64,000 bases of DNA from Sorghum bicolor (Eukaryota > Streptophyta > Magnoliopsida > Poales > Poaceae): the NCBI RefSeq assembly GCF_000003195.3, contig NC_012876.2:62800407-62864406 (forward strand), read 5' to 3'. Of this stretch, positions 24,491 to 36,354 are shown piece by piece. The position numbers and the translations under genes were made by a program. The notes under the pieces were generated by a model. That model saw nothing but the letters and a program-made list of their open reading frames with translations. It was not told the origin of the DNA and did not search any database. Position 1 is the first letter of the stretch; every line of letters begins with the position of its first letter.

Positions 24491-25482
24491 AGCCGCGTGC
24501 GCGGCACGGGGTTGGGCGCTGTGTTAGTGCTGCACCTGCACTGCACGGGATCGGCGGTGGGACGGAACGGTGAAAGGAAGGCGGCGCGGGGCTGCGGCCT
24601 GCGGGTGTCCCTGTTCGTTGTCCGTGGGCTGAAAGTACTGTTTGTTCGCTGATTTTATTGTCGAAGGGAGCCAACTCTACGTCGGTGCGGATCTGCCACG
24701 TGCTGCGCGTCGGCGTCCGAGTCCGACTCGAGCCGCAGCGCAACGAAACACCCTCGCACAGTCGCAGATGCCCGATGCACACAGGCACGTGAGAGAGAAC
24801 AGGGACGAGAGAGAGGCACAGCCGCACCCGCACAGGAAGCCGCGATGGACCCGCTACCTTCCTAGCTGTTGCCGAGATACGTCAACAAATGCCGGTTATC
24901 GAGCGGACGAGCGCAGTTATGAAGTAGTGGGACACGGCACGAGGCTAACCGTCTTTTTTTTTGCCATTTTTTTGAAAGTTTTTTATAATTATAATTTGAT
25001 TTTGGAATATGGACTCAGATCTTAGCGCCATCGTCACTGACACCAAACTAACACAGAGCTGACGTGGCACCTCTTGGCGCCATTGGCACTGAATTTAGAT
25101 TCTAAAATCAAGCTATCAAAGATGTAATTATGAAAAATTTTCGAAAAAAAAAGACGGGCGTAGAAAGCCACCGCCAGCGGCGGCCTCGAAGCCTCGAAGG
25201 GCAGTCGCAAGAGAAAGGGGAAACAATCCCCAAGGCATCATCATGAATTAACACCCAATGGTCAACAAATATTCCAGAAAACACAGAATAGGTACATCAA
25301 CAACCAGTTAGTTGCCTTCAAGCGCTACCAACATCACGGAGTTCTCAATTTATACACCGCCTCAGCCTTGATGGATAGGAATCTTGCTCGTCAGTAGAGT
25401 TAATTCTGCAAGTCTCAATGATGCCCTTGCACATATCCAAGATCAACAAGTTGTCTAGCTACCACACAAGCTTAAAGATGCC
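24491..25482. other. Helicase promoter/5' UTR and SAM-gene 3' UTR
   Basis: The spacer lies between two reverse-strand genes. Sequence just above 24490 would hold the helicase leader and promoter; below 25483 would be the 3' UTR of the SAM gene. No domain-bearing frame is present. The frame at 23844-24833 overlaps the helicase and is a shadow. Confidence 0.5.
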
Positions 25483-28400
25483 TCAACTGGCACTGGTAGG
25501 CAATGACTTCGAAGACTTCCTCTTTCTGTGAGCCAATGCTGATAGTATCTTTTTCCTGGGACCCTGTAAACACGAAGCAAATAAATGAATATCCACAATA
25601 TAATACTGAAGTAGATTGAAATCAAATGATTGCTGCGCAAAAATGCAATCAGAGATGGAATCAAATCATAATGGACATTGCTGCCATTTTTCAGTTGTAC
25701 ATTCAGTAGTAGAAAATGGAGAGAGAAAACATGGGATGCATATAAAAAAGACAAATCAATATTTTCATTAACATGGCAATATCTCGGTGTACTATCCATG
25801 TGGGACTAGCTGAAACACTGACTGAACATATCTTTAGTACCTATTCCTCCGTTCCAAATTATATAGTTAACTTTGGTTTTGTTCTAAGTCAAACTTCTCT
25901 AACTTAGCCAAGATTTTAGAAAAATGCACCAATATCAACAACATCAATTAGTTTCCTTCAATTCTTCATGAAATATGTATCATAGTGCGTTAATTTTGAA
26001 CTTGTAGATAATAATATATTTTTCAAAGAAACTTGGTCAAAGTTCGAGAAGTTTGACTTAGCCCAAAGCCAAAGTGAACTATAATTTCAACCAGAGGGAA
26101 TAGGTTCAAATTTATGATAACCACAGAGAAACTAATCAGACCATTCTAATCCAGTTTACTAATCGAAGTTACTTCTCGTTAGACAAACTGGGACTAAAAA
26201 TATGGATAAATGGTGGTCTGACTAATGAGTATTCAACAAGTAGAAAGCAGATAACAAAGGCTATACCACGGGTGCGACCCATTCAAAATAGTTCAAAAAC
26301 AAAAAGAAGTCATTAGCATAGTTCATAACTCATAATTTAGTAACTCAATTGCTACAGTTTGACTTTTAGGATGGCTCTGTCAATCTATAAGCAGGGAATT
26401 AATAAAATTATCGAATTCTACCACCTTAAATATATATAATATATGTATTGCTTCAATCCAGAGAGATCTCTTATTTAAGCAGAAGATAAGCATGCTAACC
26501 TAGTTGGGGAAAGAAAAAGGCAAGTAAGAAAGAGGCAAAGTCCTTGCAGTACCATTGGAATTCCTAAAGACTTCATATCTTCTTCGTTCATGTAAACCAG
26601 TGCTTTCATATCAACCTGAAAGATGAATATCCATTAACAAAATATTTAGGGTCACTAGTTACACCCACAATATGAAATTGCCATATATGATATATCAAAC
26701 ATGCCTCTTCAGCCTGGAAATTTATCAAATACTTCTCTAGATCAAGAGACTTCAGTAAACTGTCAAGCGAAGCATCAACCTGCATATATCAAAGAAACAA
26801 ATTATTACAGCATTGAAATGAATGTTTATGATGGACAAAATTCATAGAAGAATTTAGACACAGCAGTGCCAGTAAGGGGCTAGGCAAATAAAATTTTGGA
26901 CTTCAAACATACTTAAGAGCTAGAAGATTAATCATGCACTAGATCAGAATTCAGAACCAACGGTTGTAAAAGCATCAAACGCACTCCAGCATCAAATGGT
27001 CATGTATTCCATTATATTCACAGGACAGCGCCACAGCAAATGGAAAATAAGAAAAGATGATGGTATGATGTTTCCCATTCCAGAAGAACAAATAGTGGAA
27101 CTGCAATAATTGATCAGGATACAATCCTGTAAGAAAACACAACATAGATCCTCAACCATCTCACCTTGTCCTGGGATTGCTTTGGTAGTGCAGACGGTGC
27201 TGGTTCAGGTGCAGGTGCACTGACTTTCTTAATGACAATTGGGGCAGCAGCTGGAGGGGGGTCTCTCTTTTGAACAGGCTTGTCGCTCTTAATAACCTCT
27301 TTTACAGGTTTTGGCACCTGAACAGTACTGCTAAGTTGAGGGCGCTGGTTTGGTACACCAGATAACTTTTCACGGAGATCTGAAACTGGTGATTTCTTCA
27401 CAACCTCAATCCTTTTCTGCACTTGAGATTTTTGGTTCGATTGCAGATTTCTTAAAGTAGGTTCAGCTAAAACAAACACGGTAGAAGCAACAAGCTAATG
27501 GTAAATCATCAGAAGGAAAGCAGGAATAAAGGCATGTTCAGAATTATTCGAAAAATGGCCCTCACATGAAGTTTGGGTTCCTCTAGAATCCTTATAAAGC
27601 TCACGTCTCCACGTCCCATCATCCCGGCGAAACCTGCAAAATCCCGGCAGAGATAATATCAACAGTAACAATAAGATTATTCTCCTTCTGAAATCTGAAT
27701 AACATGGGATATCTGAACTAACTGATCACATCAGCAATTTGTAATTCTCTGAAAGTGATAACACAACAGCCATTGAAAGCAGTGCATGGTTAAGGCTGCA
27801 ATAAGAAGTTGTCGTCAGTGTATAAGAGCCTGTTTGGATCGCATAGGCTAACAACTAGCAGCTAAAAATTAGCTCTAGTCCATCCAAACAGGAGGACTAA
27901 TGGGTGGCCTAATTTGTAGCCAAGCTCTTGCTAGTTGTTAGTCAATTAGACAAGCACAACTGTATAACAAGGGCTAATAGTTCATTGCTATGATGTATGC
28001 ACCTATTAGCTGGGGATCCAAACATGCACAGGCTAATAGTTACTCCCTCCATTCCAAAATATAAAACATTTTGGCTTTTCTAGAGACATTGCTTTTGTTA
28101 TGTATTTAGACATAGTGTATATCTAAGTGCACAGCAAAAATCATGTATCCAAAAAAGCCAAAATGTCTTATAATTTGGAATGGAATAGAGGGAGTAGTTG
28201 GCTAATTTGTAGCTAGCAATTTTTTAGCGCTGGCTAACAATTAGCCTTAGCTGATCCAAGCAGGACTAAAATATAAATGCATGCCAGCAGGTAGGTGATG
28301 AGCAACAACAGGAATAGCAAACATGGTTTCAGCTTAAGCAAACCTAGTGTATTTTCCATTTGTATGAGTGGAAACTGGGTGAACCCATACACTATAAAAA

Positions 28401-28918
28401 CTGGAGCTAAAATGTGCATCCACACACAATGCTGGCCTGCCCATTAGTTCTACACGAATTAAGAAATAATGCAATGTAATTCTGTAGCAGCAGCAACAGT
28501 ACCACAAACATCTATATCTGTATCTGCCAGTTCAAACAATCAACCACAAGCATTGCGCATACACTAATAACTGTCCGATTGGATCCCGTATACAAACAAA
28601 CAACACAGCTGGCGAAGGACGAAGGTTATATGCTTTTGCAAGCAAGCCTTAAAAGTACCAGCACCACGAACCACTCGATTCGAAGTCCCTAAACAACATT
28701 TCCGCAGCCAGCACCACTCACTGGTTATCGATCCAGCCCAGAATCCGCAACCATGTAGCGCCAACAAGCACGGGAATGGCGAAGCGGGCAACGATTTTGA
28801 ACCGGGCGAGCTCGAGGGCGTACCTTTTTGCGTCATCAGACCGCGAGCGCGAGGCGCCGCCCGACCCGAGGCGGTCCATTACAGAGCGCTTCCGCCCCGA
28901 GGTCCTGTCGGCGTACAT
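25483..28918 (-). CDS. SAM (sterile alpha motif) domain protein, six exons
   Basis: Exons: 28918-28824, 27633-27566, 27466-27165, 26779-26705, 26615-26553, 25563-25483. The total is 684 nt, or 227 residues, all in phase. The N-terminus is basic and Ser-rich (MYADRTSGRKRSVMDRLG). The middle (about 55-155) is a Pro/Lys/Val-rich linker. Residues about 156-212 form the SAM domain (SLLKSLDLEKYLINFQAEEVD…LVYMNEEDMKSLGIPMGPRKKILSAL), followed by HRKRKSSK, a possible nuclear signal. SAM domains mediate protein or RNA binding; the partner is unknown. Exon 4 ends GAAGAG followed by GCATGT, so intron 4 would be GC-AG; the nearby GT would break the frame. Introns 1 and 5 carry MITEs. The frame extends upstream to 29140, but that part reads like leader sequence. 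Confidence 0.85.
25844..26100. mobile_element. Stowaway-like MITE inside SAM-gene intron 5
   Basis: 257 bp between TA dinucleotides. The left end TTCCTCCGTTCCAAATTATA and the inverted right end TTCCCTCTGGTTGAAATTAT are imperfect inverted repeats that continue inward (AAGTCAAACTTCTC / GAAGTTTGACTTAG). This fits Tc1/mariner-type Stowaway. Confidence 0.8.
27836..28266. mobile_element. MITE with CCTGTTTGGATC ends, interrupted by a Stowaway element
   Basis: The left end GAGCCTGTTTGGATC pairs with the inverted right end GTCCTGCTTGGATC. TAA flanks both sides (27833-27835, 28267-28269). Inner motifs CTAACAACTAGCAGC / GCTGGCTAACAATTAG continue the symmetry. It is split by the younger insertion at 28043-28194. 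Both sit in intron 1 of the SAM gene. Confidence 0.75.
28043..28194. mobile_element. Stowaway MITE, 152 bp, nested
   Basis: Ends CTCCCTCCATTCCAAAATAT and the inverted CTCCCTCTATTCCATTCCAA, flanked by TA on both sides (28041-28042, 28195-28196). Terminal sequence and TA duplication are diagnostic of Stowaway. Confidence 0.9.
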
Positions 28919-31034
28919 CGCGACTGCGGCGTCGGCGGCAGCGTCGGCGGCGAGGGCTTGGGAGCGCGTGCGCGTAGGGTTCCGTCGGCGAGAAGGAGAG
29001 GAGGAATACAAGGAGGTGGGGAGAGGACAGAGGACAGAGGATCGGTGGAGTCGTGGAGAGAGCTGGAACGGTAATATGCAAAACTTGGAGGTGGTTTTCC
29101 AAACTTTACTACGTGTTGTTCTGGGCCTGTGCTTGAGCATTATCTTTTGGGCCCATCTTTTGGGCTGAACCAGAGAAAAGCTATGTCAAATAGTTTTTTT
29201 ACTGAAAAATAACGGAATTTCCAATAATAATTCTTTACTGATTCTATACAGTAATTCTCCAAAATGAATTAGGGGCTAGGAGCTGAAAAATATAGCTTCT
29301 CCTAAATCACTCTAGATACAAAATTATTATATGTATAGAGTTAATCCTACTGAAATAATTTAAGTAAAAAAAATCACTTCTCGTAGAAAATTAACTTCCA
29401 TAGATAATCCAGAACAGAAAAAGTCTTGCAAAAGAGGCCTCGCATGTGAGTATGTGACTAGTGGTTTCCCAATGCGTGCACCTTTACATGCCCCCCCCCC
29501 CACACACACACACCGTTTTATTTTATCCCACTAGAAAAAAATTGATTTCCCATTACACCGAGTTCTAGACTTATTATGGTACATGGAGATTGGGGTACTC
29601 CTCTTTCCTTTTTAAAATGTTGTTATGGTATTTATGCTGGTTATAAATTTTAGAAAATGATCAAAACTAAGTACGTTTAACTCATCGAAAGGTGATAGCG
29701 ACGTTAAAATTTGACGGAGGGAGTATATACTTGTGGTTGCCTCCTGTTCCTTCACCCAACGGTAGTACGAAACATGCAGTGACTGGCCCCAAACGTGAGC
29801 AGCACTTTTGTACCCAGAATTTTGCCTAACCAGTACGCGGTCCTTCCATGGTTGTTGCCTTGTTTGGGGGTGTTGGCTGCTGCAGTACGCGGACGTTATT
29901 TCAACACGTAGGAACCGAGTCACCGGGACGAGGGACGACTACTGCTCGCTCCCGCCTGCCGGACATTGGCTTCCCCCGCCCGCCTGGCGCTCGTCTCCTC
30001 GTCGTCGCCCCTTGTGTTGACGACGCTCTCAACCTCAGGCGCTCCCGAACGACGACGGACCCACGCACACGCCCAGCCGAAGCAGCTGCTGCCGCGTTCG
30101 AGGAGGAGGCGCGACACGTACGTACGCCGACGCGGACAAACAGACACGGACGACGGCGTTGGCTGAGCCCTGGATCGATCGAGGCTGGAGAGGCAACCGG
30201 GGTCGGCAGGCACTCGGCAGGAGACCAGCGGTAGCTCCCAGGTCCCAACCGCGTACTGTACAGATACACCGACCGGGAACCCCGTACGTGGCCGCCCCCT
30301 GGACGACGACGACCCAGCCCGCGTGCCCACTCACCCAGTCACCACCAGAGCCCAAGCGAAACGGACGACGCGCACGACCCGGCCCCCCGGACCAGGAGGA
30401 CCGCGTGCGTTTTCCCCACCAAACCCTCGGTCGTGTCGTCTTGTTGCCGTCCACCGCGTCGCCGGCCGGGGGATGTACAGGTCCGCCGCACGCGCGCGAG
30501 CGAGAGAGCATAACCTGACGACGACCTGAGAACCGACCGAGAGAGCCCGGCCCGACAAGAAACTGGCTGCCTCGACGGCAGGTGCTTTGCCGTGCTGAGG
30601 TGAGCGCGTGCGTCCACACTCGAGAGTGACCCACCAGGAGAAAAACTAAACCGACTTTTCTTTTTTTTAAAAAAAAAATAATAATAATAACAAAACTCTA
30701 GTATTTTATCTTTATATTATTATATTAAGTACTATCATGGTATAAAGCACAAAGCAGCATATATATATAACAAATCACCTACTACTACACAGGTAAGCTA
30801 TGACTGAAAATATTATCTGTTGATTTGTTGTGAGAGAAAAAACACCGCTGAATAGCTAGAGATTCGAGATAATTTTAAGCAAATAAGCTTTAAATGATCG
30901 TTTGGGCAGCTGAAGCATCCAGCTAAGGAGCTTTGATCTCATTGGGCTGCTGCTGTGCAGCTGCAGCTGCAAATTGCAACGCCAGAAAGAGCGGTCAAAG
31001 ATGGACGCCAACGTTTGTTTTAAGTGTTTGTTTA
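28919..31034. other. SAM-gene promoter side and unassigned GC-rich spacer
   Basis: 28919-29140 is probably the leader and promoter of the SAM gene. 29489-29514 is a C-run followed by CA repeats. 29840-30630 is GC-rich with many overlapping frames on both strands, all rich in Arg, Pro and Thr and without domains. An A/T run follows at 30658-30690. No gene is recognised. Confidence 0.4.
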
Positions 31035-31265
31035 GGCCTGTTTCGAAAAAAATACAAAAAAAATAGATTATCAGTCACATCAAATCTTACGACACATGCA
31101 TCAAGCATTAAATAGAGATAAAAATAATAACTAATTGTATAGTTTATCTATAATTTGCAAGATAAATTTTTTAAAGCTAGTTAGTCCACGATTGAATAAT
31201 ATTTGTCAAATACAAATGAAAATATTGCAGTCTTCATTTTGCATTTTTTTTAACTAAACAAGGCC
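31035..31265 (-). mobile_element. MITE, GGCCTTGTTTAGTT family, complete
   Basis: Ends GGCCTGTTTCG and AACTAAACAAGGCC, with TTA on both sides (31032-31034, 31266-31268). Interior CATCAAATCTTACGACACAT and AAATAGAGATAAAAAT match the family. It lies about 960 bases upstream of the RIN4-like start codon. Confidence 0.88.
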
Positions 31266-31924
31266 TTATTTATGATCCGGTGTGGTGGACAGCCGCACTG
31301 GTTGGAGCTGCATACATTGAGCTCGTCAATTGTCGTCGTCAACGGTCCCGTTTGACTTGGCTTTTTCGTTTGTTGTACCCCAGAAAATCATCCATCTCTT
31401 TTTGAAAGGGTTGTGTTTTCAATAGTTTTTTTTCTTTTGCAGAAATTGTAAGCTTTGAGGATTCTTTGGGTCAAAATTGTGTGTGGTTGTCGATTTTCAC
31501 GGGGTAAAAAAGTTATATCTGCTCCGATCCTAATAATTACTAACAAAACCTTTGTAGTACAGCTGAGGCTGTTTCATACATCTGAAATGACAAGGAGAGT
31601 TATCCAAAAAAACCACACAAAAAAAAACCACAAGGATTCAAAGGACGAAAGAATCTATCCTCTCCACTCAAAGGAATGCAGTTTTGGTTTTTAGGAGACA
31701 AACAAATTTAGATGCTGACGTCTATGGTTTTATTAGATTATTATAAAAAAAAGTATTTTGTAGTCACACTATATCTAGAAACTTTAATGTTGGAATATTT
31801 TTGTATAAACTTAATTAAATCATTTGAGATTAAAATTTTATATATTTTTCTTTGACAGATACTAGTAGCATGGAATTGATTGGAGGTACCACCAGAAAAG
31901 AAGCCGGCCTCGTGGCGCCTTGCA

Positions 31925-32222
31925 TATAAGAATGCAACGCAACCGGCCTCTCGCAGCCTTGCCATCATTTTCTTGGCGTTATAGTCCTGCCTGCCGGCCG
32001 GCCTCCAGGATCGATCAGCAAAGCTAAGAGCCAGGCGGCAAGGGCCAGTCGTCGGAACGAACACACAGACAGCCGCATAAATCCATCCATCCATCCCCTC
32101 CCTCTCCCTCTCCCTCTCCCTGCAGGCCGGCAGCCGTTGGAGGAAGCCACAGACGACAAGGCACCCCGACCGAGTCTGATCCCTCTTCTCGTCCCAATCA
32201 TCTCTGCGCTAGAAACGCCGCC
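31925..32222 (+). promoter_or_regulatory. Possible core promoter and leader of the RIN4-like gene
   Basis: A TATAAG box (31925-31930) is followed by about 290 bases of GC-rich leader with CCAT and CCCTCT pyrimidine repeats (about 32083-32120), ending in GCCGCC directly before the ATG. TSS position is not known. Confidence 0.4.
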
Positions 32223-35200
32223 ATGGCTGTAAGTTCCTCTTCTCAGCTCCTCCTTGCTCGCTCGCCTTCCATGGCAACAGCCTTCGGTGCTTTTCACGGT
32301 TGGTTTTAGTTCCTTTTCGGTTGTGACTTGTAAGCCACGGGTTTTTCAGTTTGATTTTGTAGCGCGATCTAGTTTGCATCATGTTCTCCTATACTTTGCA
32401 CAAAAGAACAAGTCTTTCACCACCAAGAATTGGGTGTTCCATGGTTCTCTTGGAAGGGGTTCAGTTCAGTTCGTCTCCGTATGGTTTCCGGCCGGGATTC
32501 GATATCTGAACCTGAATTTTCTGAAGGAACAAGAGCATCGCTGTCGCTGCGAGTAGACATATCTAGCCATTAAGAGCAAGTTGGGACCGTTTCTTGTGAT
32601 AAACCAAACCATGCTTCATTGGAGCAATCGGATTAATTAGAGCAACAGCAACCGGGTTACAGTTAGAATTAGAACTACAGGCCATTTCTTGCGTGAGCTG
32701 TTGAATATCTTGGCGTGTAGAGATCCAGAACTAGTGAAGAGGCCTTGCCTGAAACTTGCGAAATATCTTGCAGTCACAATCTGTTGCCCTGATAGTCTTC
32801 ATCTCTCATAAATATATAATGATAGATGTACAAATTAAGCTAGAGATGCTGCTAGGTTAACTGATTGGAATACGACTCCCATTTTTTTAAATGAGAGTCG
32901 TATGAATGAAGATTGGAAAACACCCACCATAATTCAAAACGAACTCAGGGTGTAAGGCTTGCACGCACCACAGATTCACCTAGTCTAAAAATTTGCACTT
33001 AGGTGCCGTTTGGTACAGCTTCGCGAGCCGCTACACCAGCAGCGTCATATGCTGTATGAGATTGAATGAAGGCACCTTCATGTGCTGTCAAGTGTCAACT
33101 CCATGGTAATGGACATTAGCATTATATATAAGATATATGTATGGAATTTTTTTTATAAGGGACACTGTATGAGATTAATTGGTCCAAGTGAAGTAGTACT
33201 ATAGACTGCGTCAGGTAAAACCTTGCATTACGTTTTCAACAGTAGAGGGTAGATATAGATGCATACACGTAAGATGCACATACTCTTGACCTGAATTTCT
33301 CTTCCATTTGGGAGACTTAGGCAGACACATAGGCGTCATTAGCCAGGCAGACCTCCGCTGTCAGGCTGCCCTAAGAAGCTTTGCAGATTGTCAAACCTAA
33401 AGTACCAACCAACCACTGCACTAGCGTGTCCCTTTTGTCCTTAATTTGTACAGTTGGCCAAGCAGAAGCATGTGATTAGCTTCCCTGTCTGATTATTATC
33501 ACATATGTTCAGTTGACAAGTCCATGCACTGTGTCAACGGCCGCAAGTCATGGCGTACGAGTTCCTCCTGTTTCATTTGGTCGATCACGCCCAATGTCAA
33601 CTTGAAATTGATGTCCATGTTCTGCCATTGCAACTGGTCTTACAGTTCCGACTGCTGACTGCTCTAGAAGAAAACTGAAAACAAAAGGCGATTGACTCTT
33701 AGGGCCTGTTTTTTTTTTTTTGCCAAACACTTATTTCCAAAATAGCTTCATGGATGAAGCTGTTTTTCTCCTCCTCTCACAAAGACATAAGTTGGATGAA
33801 GCTGGAAAAAAAGTAGCTTATTGCAGTTTCTCCCTCATTTCTCTCTCTCAACTATGCATGAAGTAGTTGGTGAAGCTATTTTGCCAAACACTTTCTCCAA
33901 AACAGCTCAGCTTCATCTAGAAAGTCACTCATGAAGCTATTTTCTAAAAAAACAGTTTTACTAGTAAAGTTGAGCTGTGCCAAACAAACCCTTAGTATTT
34001 GCCACTGTATTTTTTTGAAAGAAGAATCCAAATTTCAAGTAGCATTGGAACTGTTCTCCATTACTGGGCCTTGTTTAGTTCCAAAATATTTTGCAAAATC
34101 GACACTGTAGCTCTTTCGTTTGTATTTGACAAATATTATCCAATCATGGACTAACTAGGCTCAAAAGATTCGTCTCATCAATTTCGACCAAACTGTGTAA
34201 TTAGTTTTTATTTTTATCTATATTTAATACTTCATGCATGTGTCTAAAGATTCGATGTGACGGGGAATCTGAAAAATTTTGTAAAATTTTTTGGGAACTA
34301 AACAAGGCGTGTTGTCTTTGCAATTGCTGGAAGCGAATGAAAAAAAATGGCGGCTGATTCTTGTGGGTCTGGATGCTTTGTGTGTGAATGCAGCAGCAGA
34401 AGAACGCGCACGTGCCCAAGTTCGGCAACTGGGACAACGACGGCAACGTGCCGTACACGCTCTACTTCGACAACGCGCGCAAGGGCAAGGGCGCCGGCGG
34501 CAAGATGATCAACCCCAACGACCCCGCCGAGAACCCGGAGGCCTTCTCCATGGCCGCGCCGTCGCCGGCGCAGACGCCTCCGCGGCACGAGCGCCGGCCC
34601 AGCGACGCGCCGCCGCCGGCGCCCGTGTCGCCCAACCCCTACGCCGGGTCGCCGTACCATCACCGCCACGGCGGAAGAGGCGGCGGGCGGGCCGCCGCCG
34701 GCGGGTACAGCGTCGAGCAGTCGCCCGTGCACCCTTACAGCACCTCCGAGAGCGCCGGGTACGGCCTCGTGGCCAACTCCGTCGACCGGTCCCGCGCCAA
34801 GGGCGGCTCCCGCGGCAACGAGACGGTGAGTGACGCTCTGCTTTGCTAATTTGACACCGCACCGCCGCCGTGGACCGTGGTTGATGGATGCAATGCAATG
34901 CAGCCGACGAGGGGCTCGGCGGTGCCCAAGTTCGGCGACTGGGACTCGAACCCGGCGTCGGCGGAAGGCTACACGCACATCTTCAACAAGGTGAGGGAGG
35001 AGAAGCAGACGCAGGCAGGGAAGCCGGCGGCGTACGGCAAGGACGGCGGCGCGCGTGGCAACGGCGCCAAGCAGCACCACGACGACGGCTACGTCTCATC
35101 GGTGAGCGGCGCGCAACCATGGTCCAGATAGTACCTAGCTGCTTCTGTTCTGTCATCTCATTCGAGGTTCGCATTTGGGTTTTTGGTTGCAGAAATTCTC

Positions 35201-35225
35201 GTGCTTTGGATGGTGCAAGCAGTAG
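32223..35225 (+). CDS. RIN4-like NOI-domain protein, four coding exons
   Basis: Membrane-attached immune regulator of the RIN4/NOI family. Exons: 32223-32228 (only ATGGCT), 34394-34825, 34904-35101, 35193-35225; 222 residues, all junctions GT-AG and in phase. Two NOI motifs are present: VPKFGNW at residues 9-15 with following [10 protein letters not shown], and VPKFGDW at 153-159 with [12 protein letters not shown]. In Arabidopsis RIN4 such VPxFGxW sites are cut by the bacterial protease AvrRpt2. The C-terminus [10 protein letters not shown] has Cys216 and Cys220, the palmitoylation pattern that holds RIN4 at the plasma membrane. The linker between the motifs is Pro, Ser, Gly and His-rich. 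Intron 1 is 2165 bp and holds two MITEs. The acceptor of exon 2 is followed by two further CAG triplets, so one or two Gln may vary. No transmembrane segment is present. Confidence 0.92.
33702..33991. mobile_element. Tourist-like MITE in RIN4-like intron 1
   Basis: 290 bp. The left end GGGCCTGTTTTTT with TTTGCCAAACAC nearby pairs with the right end GTGCCAAACAAACC(C). TTA flanks both sides. Internal repeats of ATGAAGCT and GCCAAACACTT give extra symmetry. Confidence 0.7.
34067..34308 (+). mobile_element. MITE, GGCCTTGTTTAGTT family, in RIN4-like intron 1
   Basis: 242 bp from GGCCTTGTTTAGTTCCAAAA to GGGAACTAAACAAGGC, with interior CTGTAGCTCTTTCG and GATTCGTCTCATC. It ends only 85 bases before the exon 2 acceptor. 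Confidence 0.87.
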
Positions 35226-35649
35226 AGACCCGATGGAATGGCTGATGAATGGTGATGATGGATGGATATGGATACATACAAATGTTGATTCCTCTGGGGA
35301 TGTAAATCTGGAGAAGGAGTGGGGGTTGTGAATTGTGATTCTACCTGGACTGCATTCCCATCTGTGATGGATTGATGGGCATGAAACGATCTCCACGATC
35401 TCTCTCTCTCTCTCTCTTTTTGTGGTAGCTTTCACTTTAGTTTTTGAAGTGAGACATAGAGTTGGTAGTAGAAGTAAGCATTGCATTGTTGTGTTGGTTC
35501 TTCACATCTTCACTATTGAATTGAATTTACGGTACATGTATGTACGACAGGATTGCACTCACTCTGAACTCTGAAGTGAATATATATTACAGCATGTTGT
35601 TGGCATATGGTTTGTTCTTGGTATTCTCAAATTGTTACCGATGGTATTA

Positions 35650-35827
35650 CGACCTGTTTGGTTCCCCTTGCTAAATTTTAGCTAGTTAAAATTATTTTAG
35701 CTACTCTTGAATGACTAATAGAACTAAACTATTTTAGCTTCTTTTAGTCAATGTGTTTGGAACTTTAGCTACTAAAGTGATTAAAGTTTAGCTAGCTAAA
35801 ATTTAGCAAGAGGAACCAAACAGGGCC
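35650..35827. mobile_element. Tourist-like MITE, 178 bp (CTGTTTGGTTCC ends)
   Basis: The left end CGACCTGTTTGGTTCCCCTT and the inverted right end GGCCCTGTTTGGTTCCTCTT are followed by shared TGCTAAATTTTAGCTAG. TTA flanks both sides (35647-35649, 35828-35830). It lies between the RIN4-like and F-box genes. Confidence 0.85.
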
Positions 35828-35954
35828 TTAGTCTAATCGTAGTAGTAGAAGTAGTCATTGTTTAGGATTAGGAACGGACATGAAAGCACTCCATGACCCA
35901 AGACCAACTTTGGTCTGTGTGGCAAGGTGTGAAGAGACGACGAATTGATGACAG

Positions 35955-36067
35955 AGAGAAATGTGTTGGATCCGTCCGGCGTCTCCTGTCTGGGCCCTGA
36001 GTCCACCCAAGGCCCAACTAGCAGCTGCCCTGGGCAGGCAAGGAGACCACCGTAACAGAGTTGGAGT
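35955..36067 (+). repeat. Direct repeat copy 1, upstream of the F-box gene
   Basis: Shares GTGTTGGATCCGTC, GTCTCCTGTCTGGGCCCT, AGTCCACCC, AAGGCCCAACT and GTAACAGAGTTGGA, in the same order and spacing, with copy 2 at 37935-38046 on the far side of the gene. Probably part of the F-box gene's upstream region. Confidence 0.75.
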
Positions 36068-36354
36068 AATAATGCCGTACCAGAATCGGAAAAAGAATCC
36101 AAGTTCCTTTAATATATAGTCCAGGTCCAGCCCTCTCCTAACCTGCACGGCGAAAAACAAAAGCCGGGCCGTTTTCCTTTTGTGATGTGATTTCGCCGGA
36201 TGCAGGATCCGGGCCATATACACAGACACAGGTCACCATTTTCCTGGCCCATCAGTCCATTTATCTTCCCCACGGCCCCAACAGTCCATCACTGACCAGT
36301 GACCACCTCGGGAGAGGGAGGGAAGAACGGGGAGGACGACGCCGGCGGCGGCGC

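Noticed and set aside
23844..24833. 329-codon reverse frame overlapping the helicase N-terminus
   Set aside because: Frame-shifted reading of the helicase coding region, rich in Arg, Gly and Pro.
28919..29140. N-terminal extension of the SAM protein from the Met at 29140
   Set aside because: The extension reads like a Ser/Arg/Pro leader and the ATG at 28918 starts a more protein-like segment.
30035..30634. 199-codon reverse frame in the GC-rich spacer
   Set aside because: Several competing frames of similar quality on both strands, no domain, no splice support.
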